Of a DNA stretch of 64,000 bases, positions 37,531 through 50,009 are shown in pieces. A program made the translations under genes and the position numbers. The DNA lies in NCBI GenBank assembly GCA_948474755.1, contig CAOLHI010001431.1, forward strand, positions 310,001-374,000, read 5' to 3'. The DNA is from Ctenosaura bakeri. Its lineage: Eukaryota; Chordata; Lepidosauria; Squamata; Iguanidae. Position 1 is the stretch's first letter, and each line of letters begins with the position of its first letter. The notes beneath the pieces are model-generated. The model was not told where the DNA came from and made no database searches. It saw only the letters and a list, made by a program, of their open reading frames with translations.

Positions 37531-39339
37531 TTTGCACTAGAAACAACTGTTTTACTTTCCTATACACCTACTCTACTAAGCAAAAAGTTCTTAGATTGTC
37601 TTACATTTGATGCTGAAAATTCTGTTCAATAATTAAACAGCCCACTCTGGTTCTGCCTGTTGATATTTTACTAGTCCTTTCCTCAGGGAGGAATATAAAG
37701 AGCAACACATGAATACACATGCATAACACAATGCCATGAATTACAAAACCATATTATACTAATGCATTGCATATATCCTGTACAGGCTTACTTATAGAAA
37801 ACTCTTGAGTTTTGAGTCTGAGTTTGGAGAATTGAATTCTCTTATGCTTACTTAAGAGTAAAAATGAAAGTAAATTAAGCTGTTCTCGATGCATTTTAAA
37901 AACTGTGCAATTTAATTTATATATCGTCAAAAACTTTTCTGTGTTTCTGCTTATTAGCTGTACTTCATGAGCTGATATAGTACTGTTTTGCTTACATTTT
38001 AACAGTTTCCATCTTGCCATTTCTTTAAAATTTTGAACCACATCACTGTTATTTTCCATTTCTTCTTCTTGCTACTTTCCATAGCTCTGTGGATATTTAT
38101 TTTTCTCTTTCACTTTTTAGATGATGTGAATCTCACTGATTGACACTTTCCATATAATATGGGATACCCAAACAGTGATGGATTTAGGCACAAGGTGCAG
38201 GGTAGGCTATGAGATTTATGAGGTGGCTGTAAATGTGGTTTTCGAAATGAAAATACAACTTTAACATAGTTGTTAGAATAACATGCTCAAATCTGACACA
38301 TTGGACAACACCAAGACATAAACATAAACATGTTGACATATCTCCTATGGTATATGCAGATTATTTGTTAATGAATTGTTTTCAGGATAGTTGAATGGTG
38401 TCCAGCATTATTGATTATCAGAACAAAAGCAGAAGTTCTCTTTCTGTTTACCCAGACTTCAGTTATCTGTCTGGAAATTGTGACTAAATCATCTCTCTCT
38501 CTCCTTTTCTCTCTGGAGAAACATACTGGAGGACTCTTTCTACAACAAATATTCAGTCTAGAGAATGTTACCTTTTTGTTTTATTAACATTTTGGCCTGT
38601 GGAAAAAATTATTGAGATCTTTACAAATATTGGGATTTTAGCAGTGAAATAGGACTGTGCAGAAAACTCCATTCAGTGATCTCTCTATAGGGATAAGAAC
38701 TCCAACATATAAACATTTCAACACAAAAATATTACTTACTCAAGTATTTTTCCCTCTGGAGATTTTAGCACTCAAAAACAGCTCATTTTCTCAGCAGGAA
38801 ATGTGGTCTGCTGGCTTCCTCCTTCTTTCACATCAACTATCCTCATGAGATACTAGTAATGACATCAGATATAAACTATTGCACTCCATCATATGCTATC
38901 GCTACCACGACAGGTAGAAATACTGAGAAATATGCTGAAGATAAACTTTGCTTTTTAAAAAAGCAGTTGTTCTGATTTTAAACTGTCTGCTCACCCAAGA
39001 CAAGGGAATTTTCATTGTTGTGACACATAAGGAGATAAGTATTATGTGCTCTTTGTGTCTACATTTCATGTAATTTCATTTTTGGGGAGACAAAACACCT
39101 TCATTCTTATGATATGTCAATTTCTTTAGCCCTGGGGTTAAGGAATTATACAAGTAGGCCAAAGAAACCCAGAAGGAGATGGAGTGCTCTAGCCCTGCTT
39201 GCCTCTGCCATTCTCCTCCTGATAGAAAGAAGATCTTTATGGCAAGGATATCCTCCTCTGTGTAGGACTTCTTCTCTAAGCAAAGTTTGGAGGAATAGTG
39301 CTCTAGCAACTAGGTGCTCCTATGTTGTGGCAGGTGTCT
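37531..39339. other. Unassigned sequence
   Basis: Open frames such as 37754-38059 (minus) have no recognisable domain. No clear repeat family up to the CR1 fragment. Confidence 0.3.
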
Positions 39340-40384
39340 GGATCCACAGTGTCAATAATCTTTCAAATATTCTTGGAAAACACATAAGTCCCAGGAGGTT
39401 GGAGAAGAGCAAATGTTATCCACATCTTCAAAAAGGGAAAAAGGAGGACCTGAGCATTTAATGACTAGTCAGCTTAATGGAGATACCAGGAAATGATCTA
39501 GAACCAATCCTGTCATGGGCTAGGTTTTGCCTTCCCCAGGTGAACAGCAGCCTTGAAGGAGGAGCAAGCACACCTGGAGCTAATCAGGGTGGGATGAGAT
39601 CCAGCTGGCTCCAGCCTTCTTAAGGAAGGCATAGAGCAGTAGCTCAACACCAGAAACAATTTGTGTTTTGTTGGCTTTTGGATATTTTGACCCTGGTGCC
39701 TGCTGGATTCCTAGAACTTTGAATTATTTCTGGCTCATGAACAGGTGAGTTGTACTGACTATTAGTTTCTCTGTTGATTGTGAATGGCCTCCTGCTGACT
39801 CTGCACTCTGTTGCTTGACACAGACAGTGGGCACCTGTGACAGCAGACATAGGAAGGAATGCTGTGATAATATCTGGAATTGTTTTCTCAAGAACAAGTC
39901 ATACCAAACTAATCTTATCTCACTCTTTTTTTGATAGAGCTTGGTAGATCAGGGCAGTGCTATCAATGTAGTATATCTTGATTTCAGCAAGGCTTTTGAC
40001 AAAGTTCTCAATGATAATATTGCATGCAAGCTGGTGAAATGTAGGCTAGACTTTCTGTTCAGCTAGTGAGCTGTGACTAGTAGGGTGTCTCATAGTTCTG
40101 TCCTGCACATAGTATAAATATTTTATAAATAACCTAGATGGCAGAATAAGGTCATTCTTATCAAATTTGCAGATGTCACCAAACTGGGGAGGTAGGTAGC
40201 TGTAAGAGCTGTTCGACTGTGGAACAACTGCCTCAGAGGATGGTAGATTCTCCTTTTTGGAGGTTGTCAATCAGAGGTTGGATGGCCATCTGTTAGGAGT
40301 GCTTTAGTTGTCTCTTTTGTCATGACAGAAGATTGGACTATATGGCCCTTGCAGGCCCTTCCAGTTCTAAGATTCTATAACCTG
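39340..40384 (+). mobile_element. CR1/L2-type LINE fragment, split by an LTR
   Basis: The segment 39390-39510 (GGAGAAGAGCAAATGTTATCC, CATCTTCAAAAAGGG, AAGGAGGACC) is typical of the CR1 reverse-transcriptase region. After the LTR it continues at 39846 with GGAATGCTGTGAT, AAGAACAAGTCATACCA and, at about 39970-40010, codons for VVYLDFSKAFDK-like RT residues with stops around them. From 40180 the 3' end follows (GTTGGATGGCCATCTGTTAGG ... TTCTAAGATTCTATAA), the usual CR1 3' terminus. An internal part of the ORF between the RT and the 3' end is missing. It is heavily mutated and inactive. Confidence 0.75.
39511..39842. mobile_element. Probable solo LTR nested in a CR1-like LINE
   Basis: 332 bp that start TGTCATGGG and end CCTGTGACA, giving TG...CA ends with a 5-bp inverted TGTCA/TGACA terminus. 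It interrupts a CR1-like LINE whose sequence stops at about 39510 and resumes at about 39846. No matching target duplication was found at this boundary, so the edges may be a few bases off. It could be a Gypsy-type or ERV LTR. Confidence 0.5.
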
Positions 40385-40671
40385 AAGTGCTGAACTCTGG
40401 GGATGAAATTCAACACCTTGAAAGCTCCTTTAAAATTCAGGCTAAAACTCATTTCTACTCAGTACTTACTTTGGTAAGATCTGAAGTAGATTTCTAAGTG
40501 CATTTGGCTGAGTGCTCTAAGGATCCTCCCACAGTCTGAAAATGTGATTTATCATTATATATACTTATGTGAAATGAACTCATTACTCCTTTCTCTGCTT
40601 TTTGAAATGGGAATGTGCCTGTGTTCTGTATAGTCAGTGTCAATGAACTTGACAGAGTTATACAATCTGTA

Positions 40672-41174
40672 CAGTAGACCCTCCATATTTGTGAGGGTGG
40701 GGGCACAGAGCCTTTGTGAAAGTGGAAAAACTCAAATAACTCTCCCCACTATGATTTCCCTTTGGAGCTTCACCCTTCCCATTCCTTTGCCTTTGGCCCC
40801 AGCATTGTGTTTAGGGAGAATAAAAACAACCTAAAAGTCTTACTGGTACTTTCCCTTAAGGCACTGAAGGGGGGAGTTCTGGAGTTCTAATTACTTCCTG
40901 TGGCCATCTTGAGAAAGGAACACCTGACCAATCAGCAGCCAATATACAGCGGAATGTGCAACCACATGGCAGGGAGGCCACACCTTTAGCAATGGTAGGG
41001 GGCTTTGCTCATCCAAAAGAAAAGAAAAAACACCCTTTATTTTAAACGCAAGCATTGCAAGCTTGGGGTGAGGAATGTAAGGGATAAGAGGAGGAAAATG
41101 GGGGGAGGCAAGCATGTGCCTTGTGAATAATGAAATTTGCAAAAGTCAAGCCCACAAATGTGAAGGGAGGACTG
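40672..41174. mobile_element. pogo/Tc1-like nonautonomous DNA transposon
   Basis: 503 bp with termini CAGTAGACCCTCCATATTTGTG and CACAAATGTGAAGGGAGGACTG, each flanked by TA (40670-40671 and 41175-41176). TA duplications and CAGT-type ends are those of pogo/Tigger-like elements. No transposase is visible. Confidence 0.7.
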
Positions 41175-41176
41175 TA

Positions 41177-42896
41177 ATTCTTTGCATATCTTGGAGTAGG
41201 TCTCATTGAATTCAATATGGTGACCTGAGTATTCAGATATACATTTCAAAATAACAGGCATGTGTGTCACTTTCATATAATACCCTCCATGTTGCTAATG
41301 CGATTATTTTAATTAGCTTACAATAATCCTGTCTTCATTTTCTGCCCCATGGTGGCTTAGCATGGTACAATCTTCATCTTCTGACTACAAAGACAATATT
41401 TGTCACACTAATAACGTATTAACAGAGCATCAAAATCTACCTGGTCTTATTTTTTGAAAGTTTTGTGAAATAATTTGTTTGCTTGAAAATAGTTGAATTC
41501 CTACTTAATTTCTGAACTTGTGCCACTTTTCTTTGAGTGTGAGACTTTAACATTATAAATGATATTCTTTTTTTGTAATTTTAAAACAAATTGATTCATG
41601 AGCAAATCTTCTCTTTCCCCATGAGAATTGGGAAAGCTTTATTTTTCTTTATAATTTAACACTTTGAAACTTAGGTTTGTTTTGTTTTATGTGGTTTCCC
41701 TTTGAGAGCAATTATATCTTTCTAAAACATGATTTCCAGTAGTGGATAGAATGCCATAGGTATAAACAGTTCTATATTCAATAATTCTGCTTCTTAAAAT
41801 GCAATCTATTATTGGTCCCCTACCTCTCACCCTCAAAATGTCAAAAACTCCAAGTTCATATACTTCCGTTTCTGACATAACATGTCTGTGAGTGTGTGTG
41901 CATGTGATGAATAGACAAATTTATTAGCATTGAGTTAGCTTTCTATTCTTACACCATTTTTATTTACAACATTCTTAATTAACTCACATTAAAGCTAACC
42001 CAGTTTGCATTTCTCATTAGCTTCCTCAGTACCTACATTAACCAAGTTCAGAGTACCTGTTCAAATAAGCTATTTGCCTTCTTAATGAGGTTTCCTTTCC
42101 TAGCCAGGTACTGGAGTGAAATTATTTCAAATTCAGTAGCAGTTGCTTATTACTTACTGGCTCCACTTTCTATAATTTGCTTTGTGTAGCTGAGTCTACA
42201 ACTGGGTACTGAGTAATTGGTTGATCTGTTTTCTCATTTTGTGCAAAACAACAATCATATTCCTTATGATGTGACATGCACAACAGCATTAATTTTATGT
42301 CAGGAGATTTCTTGTAAATCATTATTTATTTTATTTCAGTATGATACTATGTTTGAGAGACCAAAACTGAATTGCTGTGTCTGTAGTATCAATCCTATTT
42401 GTTCCAGAAAACAGGTGGGATGAGAGAGAAATTCTGTCCCCTTAGCTCTAATCCAAGACCTGTGTTACACCATTTTTCAGTACTATTGTTCTTATCCTGA
42501 AAGAATAAACAACATGACTTGAGCTAATGTCTGTAATTTGGAAGCTGTACCTGGCTGTACAAGGCTCAGTTTAAGACTGTGGTGATATCTGATCACTATA
42601 TCATCAGAATGATTTGATGATATGACTGATAGGTATGGATGAACCTGTGAATGTCACTTTCCCCACATTAATTTTTTAAAATATTTATCTTAATCTGATT
42701 TTTTGAGTCTCTGGGTATGTGCAGAATATTTCCCTGCAGAACTGAATCATTGTATTCTTTCTGCCTCTCCACTTGTCAAACAAATGTGATGTGCATAGTT
42801 GAGTCGTAAAACACAGATTTTGCATGCAGAACCAGAAAAGAGGTGGGTAGAAAGCAGAATGGGGAAGGGGTGGGGGAAGATAAAGAAAAAAAAAAT
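41177..42896. other. Unassigned sequence
   Basis: AT-rich intergenic DNA with no gene or repeat signature seen. Confidence 0.3.
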
Positions 42897-42901
42897 CCAA
42901 G

Positions 42902-43059
42902 GCCATTTCCACACTAGACTGTTATAATGCTATTATTCCACTTTAAACATCCTATGGAGTCCTGGGGTTTTAGGCCCCTCCCTAAACTTCAAACCCCAAG
43001 ATTGCATAGAATGCTGAAAGTAGAATAATAGCATTATAACAGTCTAGTGTGGAAATAGC
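42902..43059. mobile_element. MITE, GCCATTTC-end group, subfamily A (palindromic)
   Basis: About 158 bp, nearly a perfect long palindrome. The left arm has GCCATTTCCACACTAGACTG, TTATAATGCTATTATTCCAC. The right arm has GTAGAATAATAGCATTATAA, CAGTCTAGTGTGGAAATAGC. CCAAG flanks both sides as a 5-bp duplication (42897-42901 and 43060-43064). Confidence 0.8.
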
Positions 43060-43439
43060 CCAAGAGAGAAATAAATGGAGAGATGAGGTACTTTTCACGT
43101 AATTTAAGAGCCTAGCATTTTGTAAGTAATATATTAAAGAATTCCAGGGGAATTTATTGCAGATACTCACAAATATTATAATATATATTACAAAGTACTA
43201 TACAATAGAAAGCAGTGGGGGGAAATGCTGAAGAGAGTGCTTTTCTGCCTCCCTAGAAATATTCCACACATTGTCCTTTCATACAAGCCATTATGGCTCT
43301 CAAAATATTAAATATTTATATAGTATGCCTCACTATACAATGGAAACAAGTCCAGAACACAAACCACCTAGGATCCATCACTGAACAATATCACAATGTA
43401 CCCCTCTACACACGCACCAAGAAAGACTCCAAGTACTTT

Positions 43440-43520
43440 CTTTCCACATAAGCCATTGGATGTAGCCATGGCAATTAAAATGCAACTGGAGTGCTATGAT
43501 TGTGTAGTGTGAAAGGACCT
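43440..43520. mobile_element. MITE subfamily B, right half
   Basis: TAGCCATGGCAATTAAAATG, CAACTGGAGTGCTATGATTG and TGTAGTGTGAAAGGACC correspond to the right half of the 48.4 kb copy. The left half is not recognisable. Confidence 0.55.
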
Positions 43521-43593
43521 TTGGATTCAATCCCCAATCCAATTTACTAGTATAAAAGAAAGCATAATATTTAGAGTTTGGTTTTCATTAAAT

Positions 43594-43650
43594 CAGGGGT
43601 GGGAATTGTGTGGCCTCCAAATGCTGGAATTCTGAAAGGGCTCTGACTGC
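43594..43650. mobile_element. hAT-like MITE, left end only
   Basis: CAGGGGTGGGAATTGTGTGG followed by CCTCCAAATGCTGG matches the left end of the 48.7 kb copy. The rest is not recognisable. Confidence 0.45.
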
Positions 43651-44153
43651 TTGTGGGCAATGGCCTTCTGCTAAACAAATAAATCACTTCCCCAGCCATA
43701 TTCCATTCAAAAACTCATGTATACTTTCTTTTCCATTTTTTTTACCCCTTGCCAAGTGTAGCTTCCAGAAGCCTAATAATCTGATCTGTGTCCCAAAAGT
43801 TCTCTCTTCCACTTTCCTTTCTCCCTGTTGTCTTCTCAAAGAAATCATACAGATGAGTTATGCCTAACAACAGAGCCATGCAGCATATTCCCTCTAATTT
43901 TCACATTTCTCCTCCTGAAGCAGCAGGCCTTTTTGTTTTCCCAAATGTAACAGAGGGAAGCAGCCATTCTAACAAATCCTAACAATCTACTTCACAGAAG
44001 TATTAATTAGAGAATCTAGAAAGGTAGGTTAAATCACAAGAATCAAATAGTGAATCAAACAGCATAATGAGTTGGTCTTCAAGTTAATTCCAAGTTGTTT
44101 GTCGCTTCCTGCTACATAGACAATGTTTCAGCTGGCATCAAAAACACATAGTG

Positions 44154-44398
44154 GATTCTTCCATGCTACACATTTACAGCACTTTGATGCCTTTTTAATT
44201 ATCATGGTTCCAATCTATGAAATTTTAAGGTTTGTATTTTGGTGAGATTCTGCTAGAGAAAGCTCTAGCACTGTAGTTCAGGGGAGTGAACTACAGAATT
44301 CAGGGTGTTACAGATTACAAATCCTAGTATATTGTAGGCTGCAGCCATTGCAGTTAAAGTGGTATCAAAGTGCTGCAACTGTGTACTCTGTAAAAGAC
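44154..44398. mobile_element. MITE, subfamily B
   Basis: The left arm (CTTCCATGCTACACATTTACAGCAC) and right arm (GTGCTGCAACTGTGTACTCTG, TAAAAGAC) are inverted. The inner parts contain GATTCTGCTAGAGAAAGCTC and a TTCAGGGGAGTGAACTACAG segment. It is more diverged and the flanking duplication is unclear. Confidence 0.5.
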
Positions 44399-47300
44399 TG
44401 CTGTTTCCATTCTAGTAGTTTAAGCATGCCTTGTATCATGTCAGAAACAAAACAAAATGGTTACACAATATTTCCCAACTGTAGTTTTGTCCTCTCATTT
44501 TCAAAAACCTAGAGCTCAATATACTCCACGATGGAATAAATTATAGCCCTCATGTATAAACATTGTTTAAAGAATTTACAGAACCTGATGTCCCCTTCAA
44601 TGTATGCTGAATTCATACTTTCAGGCACTCAATAGGGATATATAAGAGGCATGCACAGGCCTCTTTTGCTTAGTGGCCTGCCATGGCACTTGTACATGAA
44701 AATATAGCCATGTACTCAGATTTTGAGGATACATTGGATTAATTGCATAGTATTCAGAATAACAGGAACATAAGGTAAGACTACATGTTAGATTGGTGTT
44801 CTGCAAAAGAAACATGAATTTCTATATTTTTTCATAGCAATGGGGAAAGGTGATTTGAAAAAGGGCATAGTGGAAAAGAAGTGGGATCCAATCTTTGACC
44901 CTGTGCTGTGGACCTGATCTGCCTTGTTTTGCTGTAAACACATGTGTGTGTTTTCCCTTCTTTTTGCTTATTGCAGCTTTAAATAGAATCTTTCAGTTGG
45001 GAATTTGTATGGTGCTGTATTAGCTTATGAACAAGCAGGCACAGCTCACTTCAAGGTGGTGCAGGAGGTACCTTCCATCTCCATGCATGAGCTGCCTGCA
45101 GTAGGAACATAAAATTACCTCCCAGTAGATCTAGAGCCAAGTCCTTCCCCCCTCCCTCATGGAATACATGAGAATTTTAATTCATTTTCCCCCCGGTAAG
45201 AATGTAAATTGTCATCATTCAGGTAGAGGCCTTTCACTATTTAACTTTGTAAATTCTTAGTCTGAATACCTAGGCATTCAGGCAAAGAACTGTGATTCTG
45301 AGTTAGTGTTGCCACCTTTTTTTTTTCCTGACAGGGTGCATATCTTTAACAACTACATGGCCAAGAGGTGGTAATCCGTTCCATGAAAAGAAGAGCTGTA
45401 TTTCCGGTGCTTCCAGACTTCAGCGTTCTCAATGTACAGCCAGTAGAGAGAAGTGTTGAGAACTTTGTTCAGTTTTTAAGTAAGAACATACTAAATTCAC
45501 ACAGCTCTTCATAAATAGCATAGGAAAATACCAGATTTTTTTTAAAAAAATTCTAAAGTGGAGAAAGTCAAAGTGGCAAATTGTTCTCCCCATTCATGGG
45601 TATTACGGAAAAAGAAAGGTGCATTGGCAATACCCGTCATGGAAACCCAACACTGTGTGTTATTTGGCCCCAATTTATAATGGAACTTATTAACCTCATT
45701 TAAAAATGTCACTGTTATTATTTGCAAAATTTAATCATGTACAGAGAGAAATACAGATAACTGATACTTTTCAAACACTGTTTAACAAATTCCTTAACTA
45801 CTGAGAAGAAAATAAGGAGTAGTATTAAAGGAAAGAGGTATGAATTTTATCATTCAAATAATTAAAATATTTTTCTTATTTTTGGCTTTCTAGAGTATGA
45901 CTTTTTCATTAAGACTTTTCCTTTGTCAGACTTAACTTTTGTATGTGTAAATGTCATTCTTACAAATTTTAGAACTTAATTCTCAGACCAGTAAGTCAGA
46001 GAAAACCTAAAATCTGGAGGGAAAAGGAATCTTAGTTTCTGTTAAAATGTGCAAACCACACTTATTAAAAGAAAAATGATTGGATTTTGTCTAAGGCCGA
46101 AAAGATTGATATTTAGGTTAAGCCTCCTGTGGGAAGGTCTAACTTCCACACTTCCTAGTTATGGAGATTTCTCAAGCTCAATTTACTTACCTATTCAGTA
46201 AGGAGAAGGAATTGTCATCACATTTCTTTCATTACATGATGCAAATGCTATCTCTCCAGTACAGAAATACTTCTTCAAATTAGATGGCAGAGTGCGGAGT
46301 TTATTCCAGTAGTTTGAACAAGCATTTAAAGGGCCATTAATATGTTTTCAGTGAACAAACATTTCTTTGAGCTTTATTTTATCTTTTTACTTTATCCAAA
46401 AAAGTGGGGAGGAGATCTGGAAAACAGCAAGTAAAAACTACTGGAAAGTCTTAAATGTGCCAATAATCAGGGAATTTAAATTTTGAGGCAAAATGGAACT
46501 GAATCTACTAGTTATCAAATAGGAGGCCAACTAACATTTCATAATCACGTTCCAGTTTGGCCCATCCCTCCTGTTCATTCCTTCCTTCAGATATATTGAA
46601 ATATACTCATACATTTTCTAGCTATCATGTCTGTAAGAATAGCTGTCTTGAATGTAGGAAGGTCAAAGGCTCAGCTTCTCAAACATTTTTACCCTTTGTT
46701 CTTGCATGTATATCACCTATTCTTTATTTGCCCCCCTGAACTCCAGTTTGCCCTTTCTTGTCAAGATACCTTTAACTCAACTGCAGAGGGAATTCTGAGA
46801 TGACATTTCCTTTCCCTGAGTCAGTTCACTGGAGACTTCAAAAACCCATTTGGCTTTTGCACTGTTCTCTCTCAGCTGTGCTTGGTGCCCATGAGTTTTT
46901 GGAATGTATAGGGGGAGGGGGAGCCCAGATAGGACAAGTCACACTGTGAACATCAAAACAAAACTAAATGAACTTTTTACAGATGATCTAGGAATCTATG
47001 AACTCCTTATAATTTGAAGAACTGATCTATGACTTTTAACCTCTACTGCTAAGCCAGTGTATGTAAAATGTGAGTATTAAAAGCAAAGTTACTGCCAGGA
47101 ATAAAAAGGCCTTCTTTAATAAGATTGTTAGAAAGCAATTTTATTGACTCTTAAATGGCAAAATCCACTTTGACATATGGTCAATGAAACAGGATGATAA
47201 ATATGTCCATGGAAGATAAAATCAAATAACTTTTTTTTCTTTTCTTTCCTAAAAATGCCATTTCTGGTATATTACTGTAAGATTCAGGTCTAAATGTAGT

Positions 47301-47609
47301 GGTATGCCAAGCGAAGGGAAAATGCTTTTTGTCTGAGAATGAAAACAAATACATCAACAGATATCAGATATGTCATATTTGCTGGAGATAGATTTACGGT
47401 ACTTACAACTGATACATTTACTAATTAGGGAGTCAGGAGAATTGTTACTTTTGTCACTGTGGCTTCTTATGGTCATGGTAACACTTCTTCATTTGGCCCA
47501 GGGGAGAGAGGAAAGTGGCTTTTCTACATAAGTGGCAGGGGGGGGAAATATGGAGACAGAGGAGCACACGGAACATTATCAGTAGAGTAACAAATATTTA
47601 TAGCACTGT
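44399..47609. other. Unique sequence with one possible exon or conserved block
   Basis: Most of it shows nothing. At 45335-45479 a 145-bp stretch is bounded by a good acceptor (T10CCTGACAG) and a GTAAGA donor. An open frame without stops runs through 45350-45511 but resembles no protein I know. 45540-45740 is also repeat-free. It could be a noncoding exon, a conserved element or chance. Confidence 0.25.
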
Positions 47610-48000
47610 TCTTCGCATTATGAGAAAGTTTTTGAAAACTCTTAACAATTCAAATTTATTCTGCTCAAAATTCACTTTTTTTTTCACTGAAAACAGAATT
47701 TTCTATGCAGGAAAATAATACTTTTGCATAGAAATATTATTTTCTGTGTAGAAAATGCAATTTCCTACGCAGAAAATGTGCTAATTGGGAGGACTTACTT
47801 TATGCAAAATTTGCATGTTTTGTGAAGAAAACAGCTTTCTCTTCACATTAAATAATACTTCTGCCTTCAAAGATTCTGTTTTCCGTGCAAAAAACCATGT
47901 GTGAATATTGTGCAGAATAAGTCCTGAGCTGTGAAGTTTCTTGTCAGTCCAGAATTCTCCTCTTCAGGGTTTCCCAGCACTAGAAAAACATAATGTTTTG
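47610..48000. repeat. Foldback repeat copy, most complete
   Basis: Both arms are visible. The left arm starts at GAGAAAGTTTTTGAAAACTC and runs into TTTATTCTGCTCAAAATTCAC. The centre has repeated GCAGAAAAT / ATTTTCT(A/G)TGCAG palindromes. The right arm reads AACCATGTGTGAATATTGTGC, AATAAGTCCTGAGCTGTGAAG, CTTGTCAGTCCAGAATTCTC and ends near CCAGCACTAGAAAAACAT. The right arm is the approximate reverse complement of the left arms at 32.8 and 54.2 kb. No coding capacity was found. It may be a MITE, but the superfamily is unknown. Confidence 0.65.
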
Positions 48001-48334
48001 AATATTTTTTGCATTTTCCTCTCATCTCTATATCTGGTTGGCATTATCAGGGGAGCATCAGAGCAGTACTGTTGGCACAGCTTAGATACATCGGTGTTAG
48101 GAGGCTCAGCACAGCATGGTTTGCGCAATGCACAGTTAAGGATTCTTTAAAGGGATTATGCAAAGTCAGGGGAATCACCGAAACTGTGGGAGCAGTAAAA
48201 TGGCTTTTTTCTTATAAACAACATACCTTGTTCTTAATGGAGCCGGGGATCTTAGAAAAATGCGTTACTCTTCCTTTCCCATTATCAGTTCTTACCATTC
48301 TACATCTGCTTTTTCTTAGTGTCAGCAGTTTCAA

Positions 48335-48360
48335 GTGTGTGTGTGTGAGAGAGAGAGAGG
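48335..48360. repeat. (GT)n(GA)n microsatellite
   Basis: GT run followed by a GA run, then a G-rich stretch. Confidence 0.9.
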
Positions 48361-48413
48361 GGGGCTGGGGGGATAGAAAAAGAGACAGACAGAGAAGATT
48401 GATTGATTCCTTG

Positions 48414-48624
48414 GTTACTTTCATCAACATACAACTATAGCACTATGATTCCACTTTGACATTTTTTCATTCTGTGGAATCCTGGAATTTGCAGTATAGA
48501 GAGGGGTATTTAGAATTCTCAGCCAGAAGACTCCAGTGCCTCACCAAACTACAAGATTCTATAGGATGCAACCATGGTAATTAAAATGACATTGTAGTGC
48601 TATAAATGTGTAGTATGAAAGGGC
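48414..48624. mobile_element. MITE, GCCCTTTC-end group, subfamily B
   Basis: The right end GTGTAGTATGAAAGGGC and left end GTTACTTTCATCAACATAC are inverted repeats, with CTATAGCACTATGATTCCAC / TGACATTGTAGTGCTATAAA as inner arms. CCTTG flanks both sides (48409-48413 and 48625-48629), a 5-bp duplication. Confidence 0.7.
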
Positions 48625-48700
48625 CCTTGGAGTCAAGCCTTAGTCCAATTTCCTAATAGAAAACAAAGCAAAATATTTAGAGTTTGGTTTTCATTAAATT

Positions 48701-48830
48701 AGGAGTGGGAATTGTATGGCCTCCAGATGCTGATGGATTGGAACTCCTGCCATTTTACACTATTGAGTATGTTGGCTACAGCTGCTGGGAGATGCACATC
48801 TACATGTGTGGAGGGCCAGATGTGCATTAA
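48701..48830. mobile_element. hAT-like palindromic MITE, divergent
   Basis: AGGAGTGGGAATTGTATGGCC, TCCAGATGCTGATGGATTGG and the inverse end GTGTGGAGGGCCAGATGTGC match the 29.4 kb MITE type. Confidence 0.5.
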
Positions 48831-49835
48831 ATGAATGTTTGAATTGCATTCATTTTTCCTGCATTTGGCAGCAATAGATGAAATGGACAAGGTGGAAATG
48901 ATCTATTTTTGAATTAAATTCACCAACTTTTTAAATTAATTGATTGGGTCAAGAGTAATTAATTTGGGAGATAACGTCAAAGATTTCCAGTATCTCACTG
49001 TTTCTAGCATTTTTGGAAGAGGATTATAGGAGTTTACTAGATGAATGTTGGTGATAGTTTTCAGAAATTACTAAATTACTTTTGCGTTATCATATAGGAA
49101 GATCAAATTATAATTTTAGCTGATCAGTCATACTATTACTTGATTTTTGTCTCACATAATGTGGTGTATTGTTTGGAGGATTTGACTGAGACTTTTGGGG
49201 AGAATAAGGTTCTGCTGTCCATCTAACCATAACTTACTGTGGCCTTTAGCCATTTATTGTCCTAGCCTGATATACCTCAGGAGTTCTGTGAGAATCAAGT
49301 GGAGCTTTAAGGTCACTGGAGAACAAGTGAGATATAAATGAGACCAATAAGTGACTATGCATATCTATAGGCATTTTCCAGTCTGAAATTATTCATAGTT
49401 ACATGTGTAATGTATAAAATAATAGCTCACTTTGGTATGGCTAAGGACGCTTAAGCAGTCACTGAATGACGAAACATAACAATCTGGAATTTTATCCAAA
49501 GTATTATATCATACTGGTTTTCAACCTAATCTTAACAATGAGAATGTTTGGTTCTTATCTGAAGAACATATTCATTGTTTGTATTTGTAGTACCAATCCT
49601 GTACCCAAAATCATGCTGCTGCCGAGCCAGCAATGCAACAGAGCTTTCTTTCCTCCTTCCTGAAAACTGGCTACAGTGGGCTTCTCAAGCCTGCAGAACA
49701 TATTTTGATGGTTCCTAGTGGTGGAAGTGGTGGGGAAGAAATCATTTTTCTCATTCTTCTGATGATTGGTGCAGTTCTATCCTCATATTACCATCTTGGA
49801 TTCTAGGATAAGCTGTCTTAACGAGATTGACAAAA

Positions 49836-50009
49836 GCTATTTCTGCACTAGGCTGTTACAGTGCTATTATTCCACTTTCAATATCCTATGGAATCCTGAG
49901 GTTTGCAGTTTAGGGAAGGGCTGCCTCTCCCTAAATTGCAAACCCCACAATTCCATGGGATGTTGAAAATTGGAATAATAGCACTATAACAATCTAGTGC
50001 AGAAATGGC
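49836..50009. mobile_element. MITE, GCCATTTC-end group, subfamily A
   Basis: Termini GCTATTTCTGCACTAGGCTG and CAATCTAGTGCAGAAATGGC. The flanks are CAAAA on both sides (49831-49835 and 50010-50014), a perfect 5-bp duplication. The internal halves contain TTCCACTTTCAATATCCTATGG and the inverse CCATGGGATGTTGAAAATTGG. Confidence 0.8.

Noticed and set aside
43440..44398. Inverted arms as a tRNA or other structured RNA gene
   Set aside because: The hairpins are MITE arms repeated at several loci with flanking duplications; no tRNA boxes are present.
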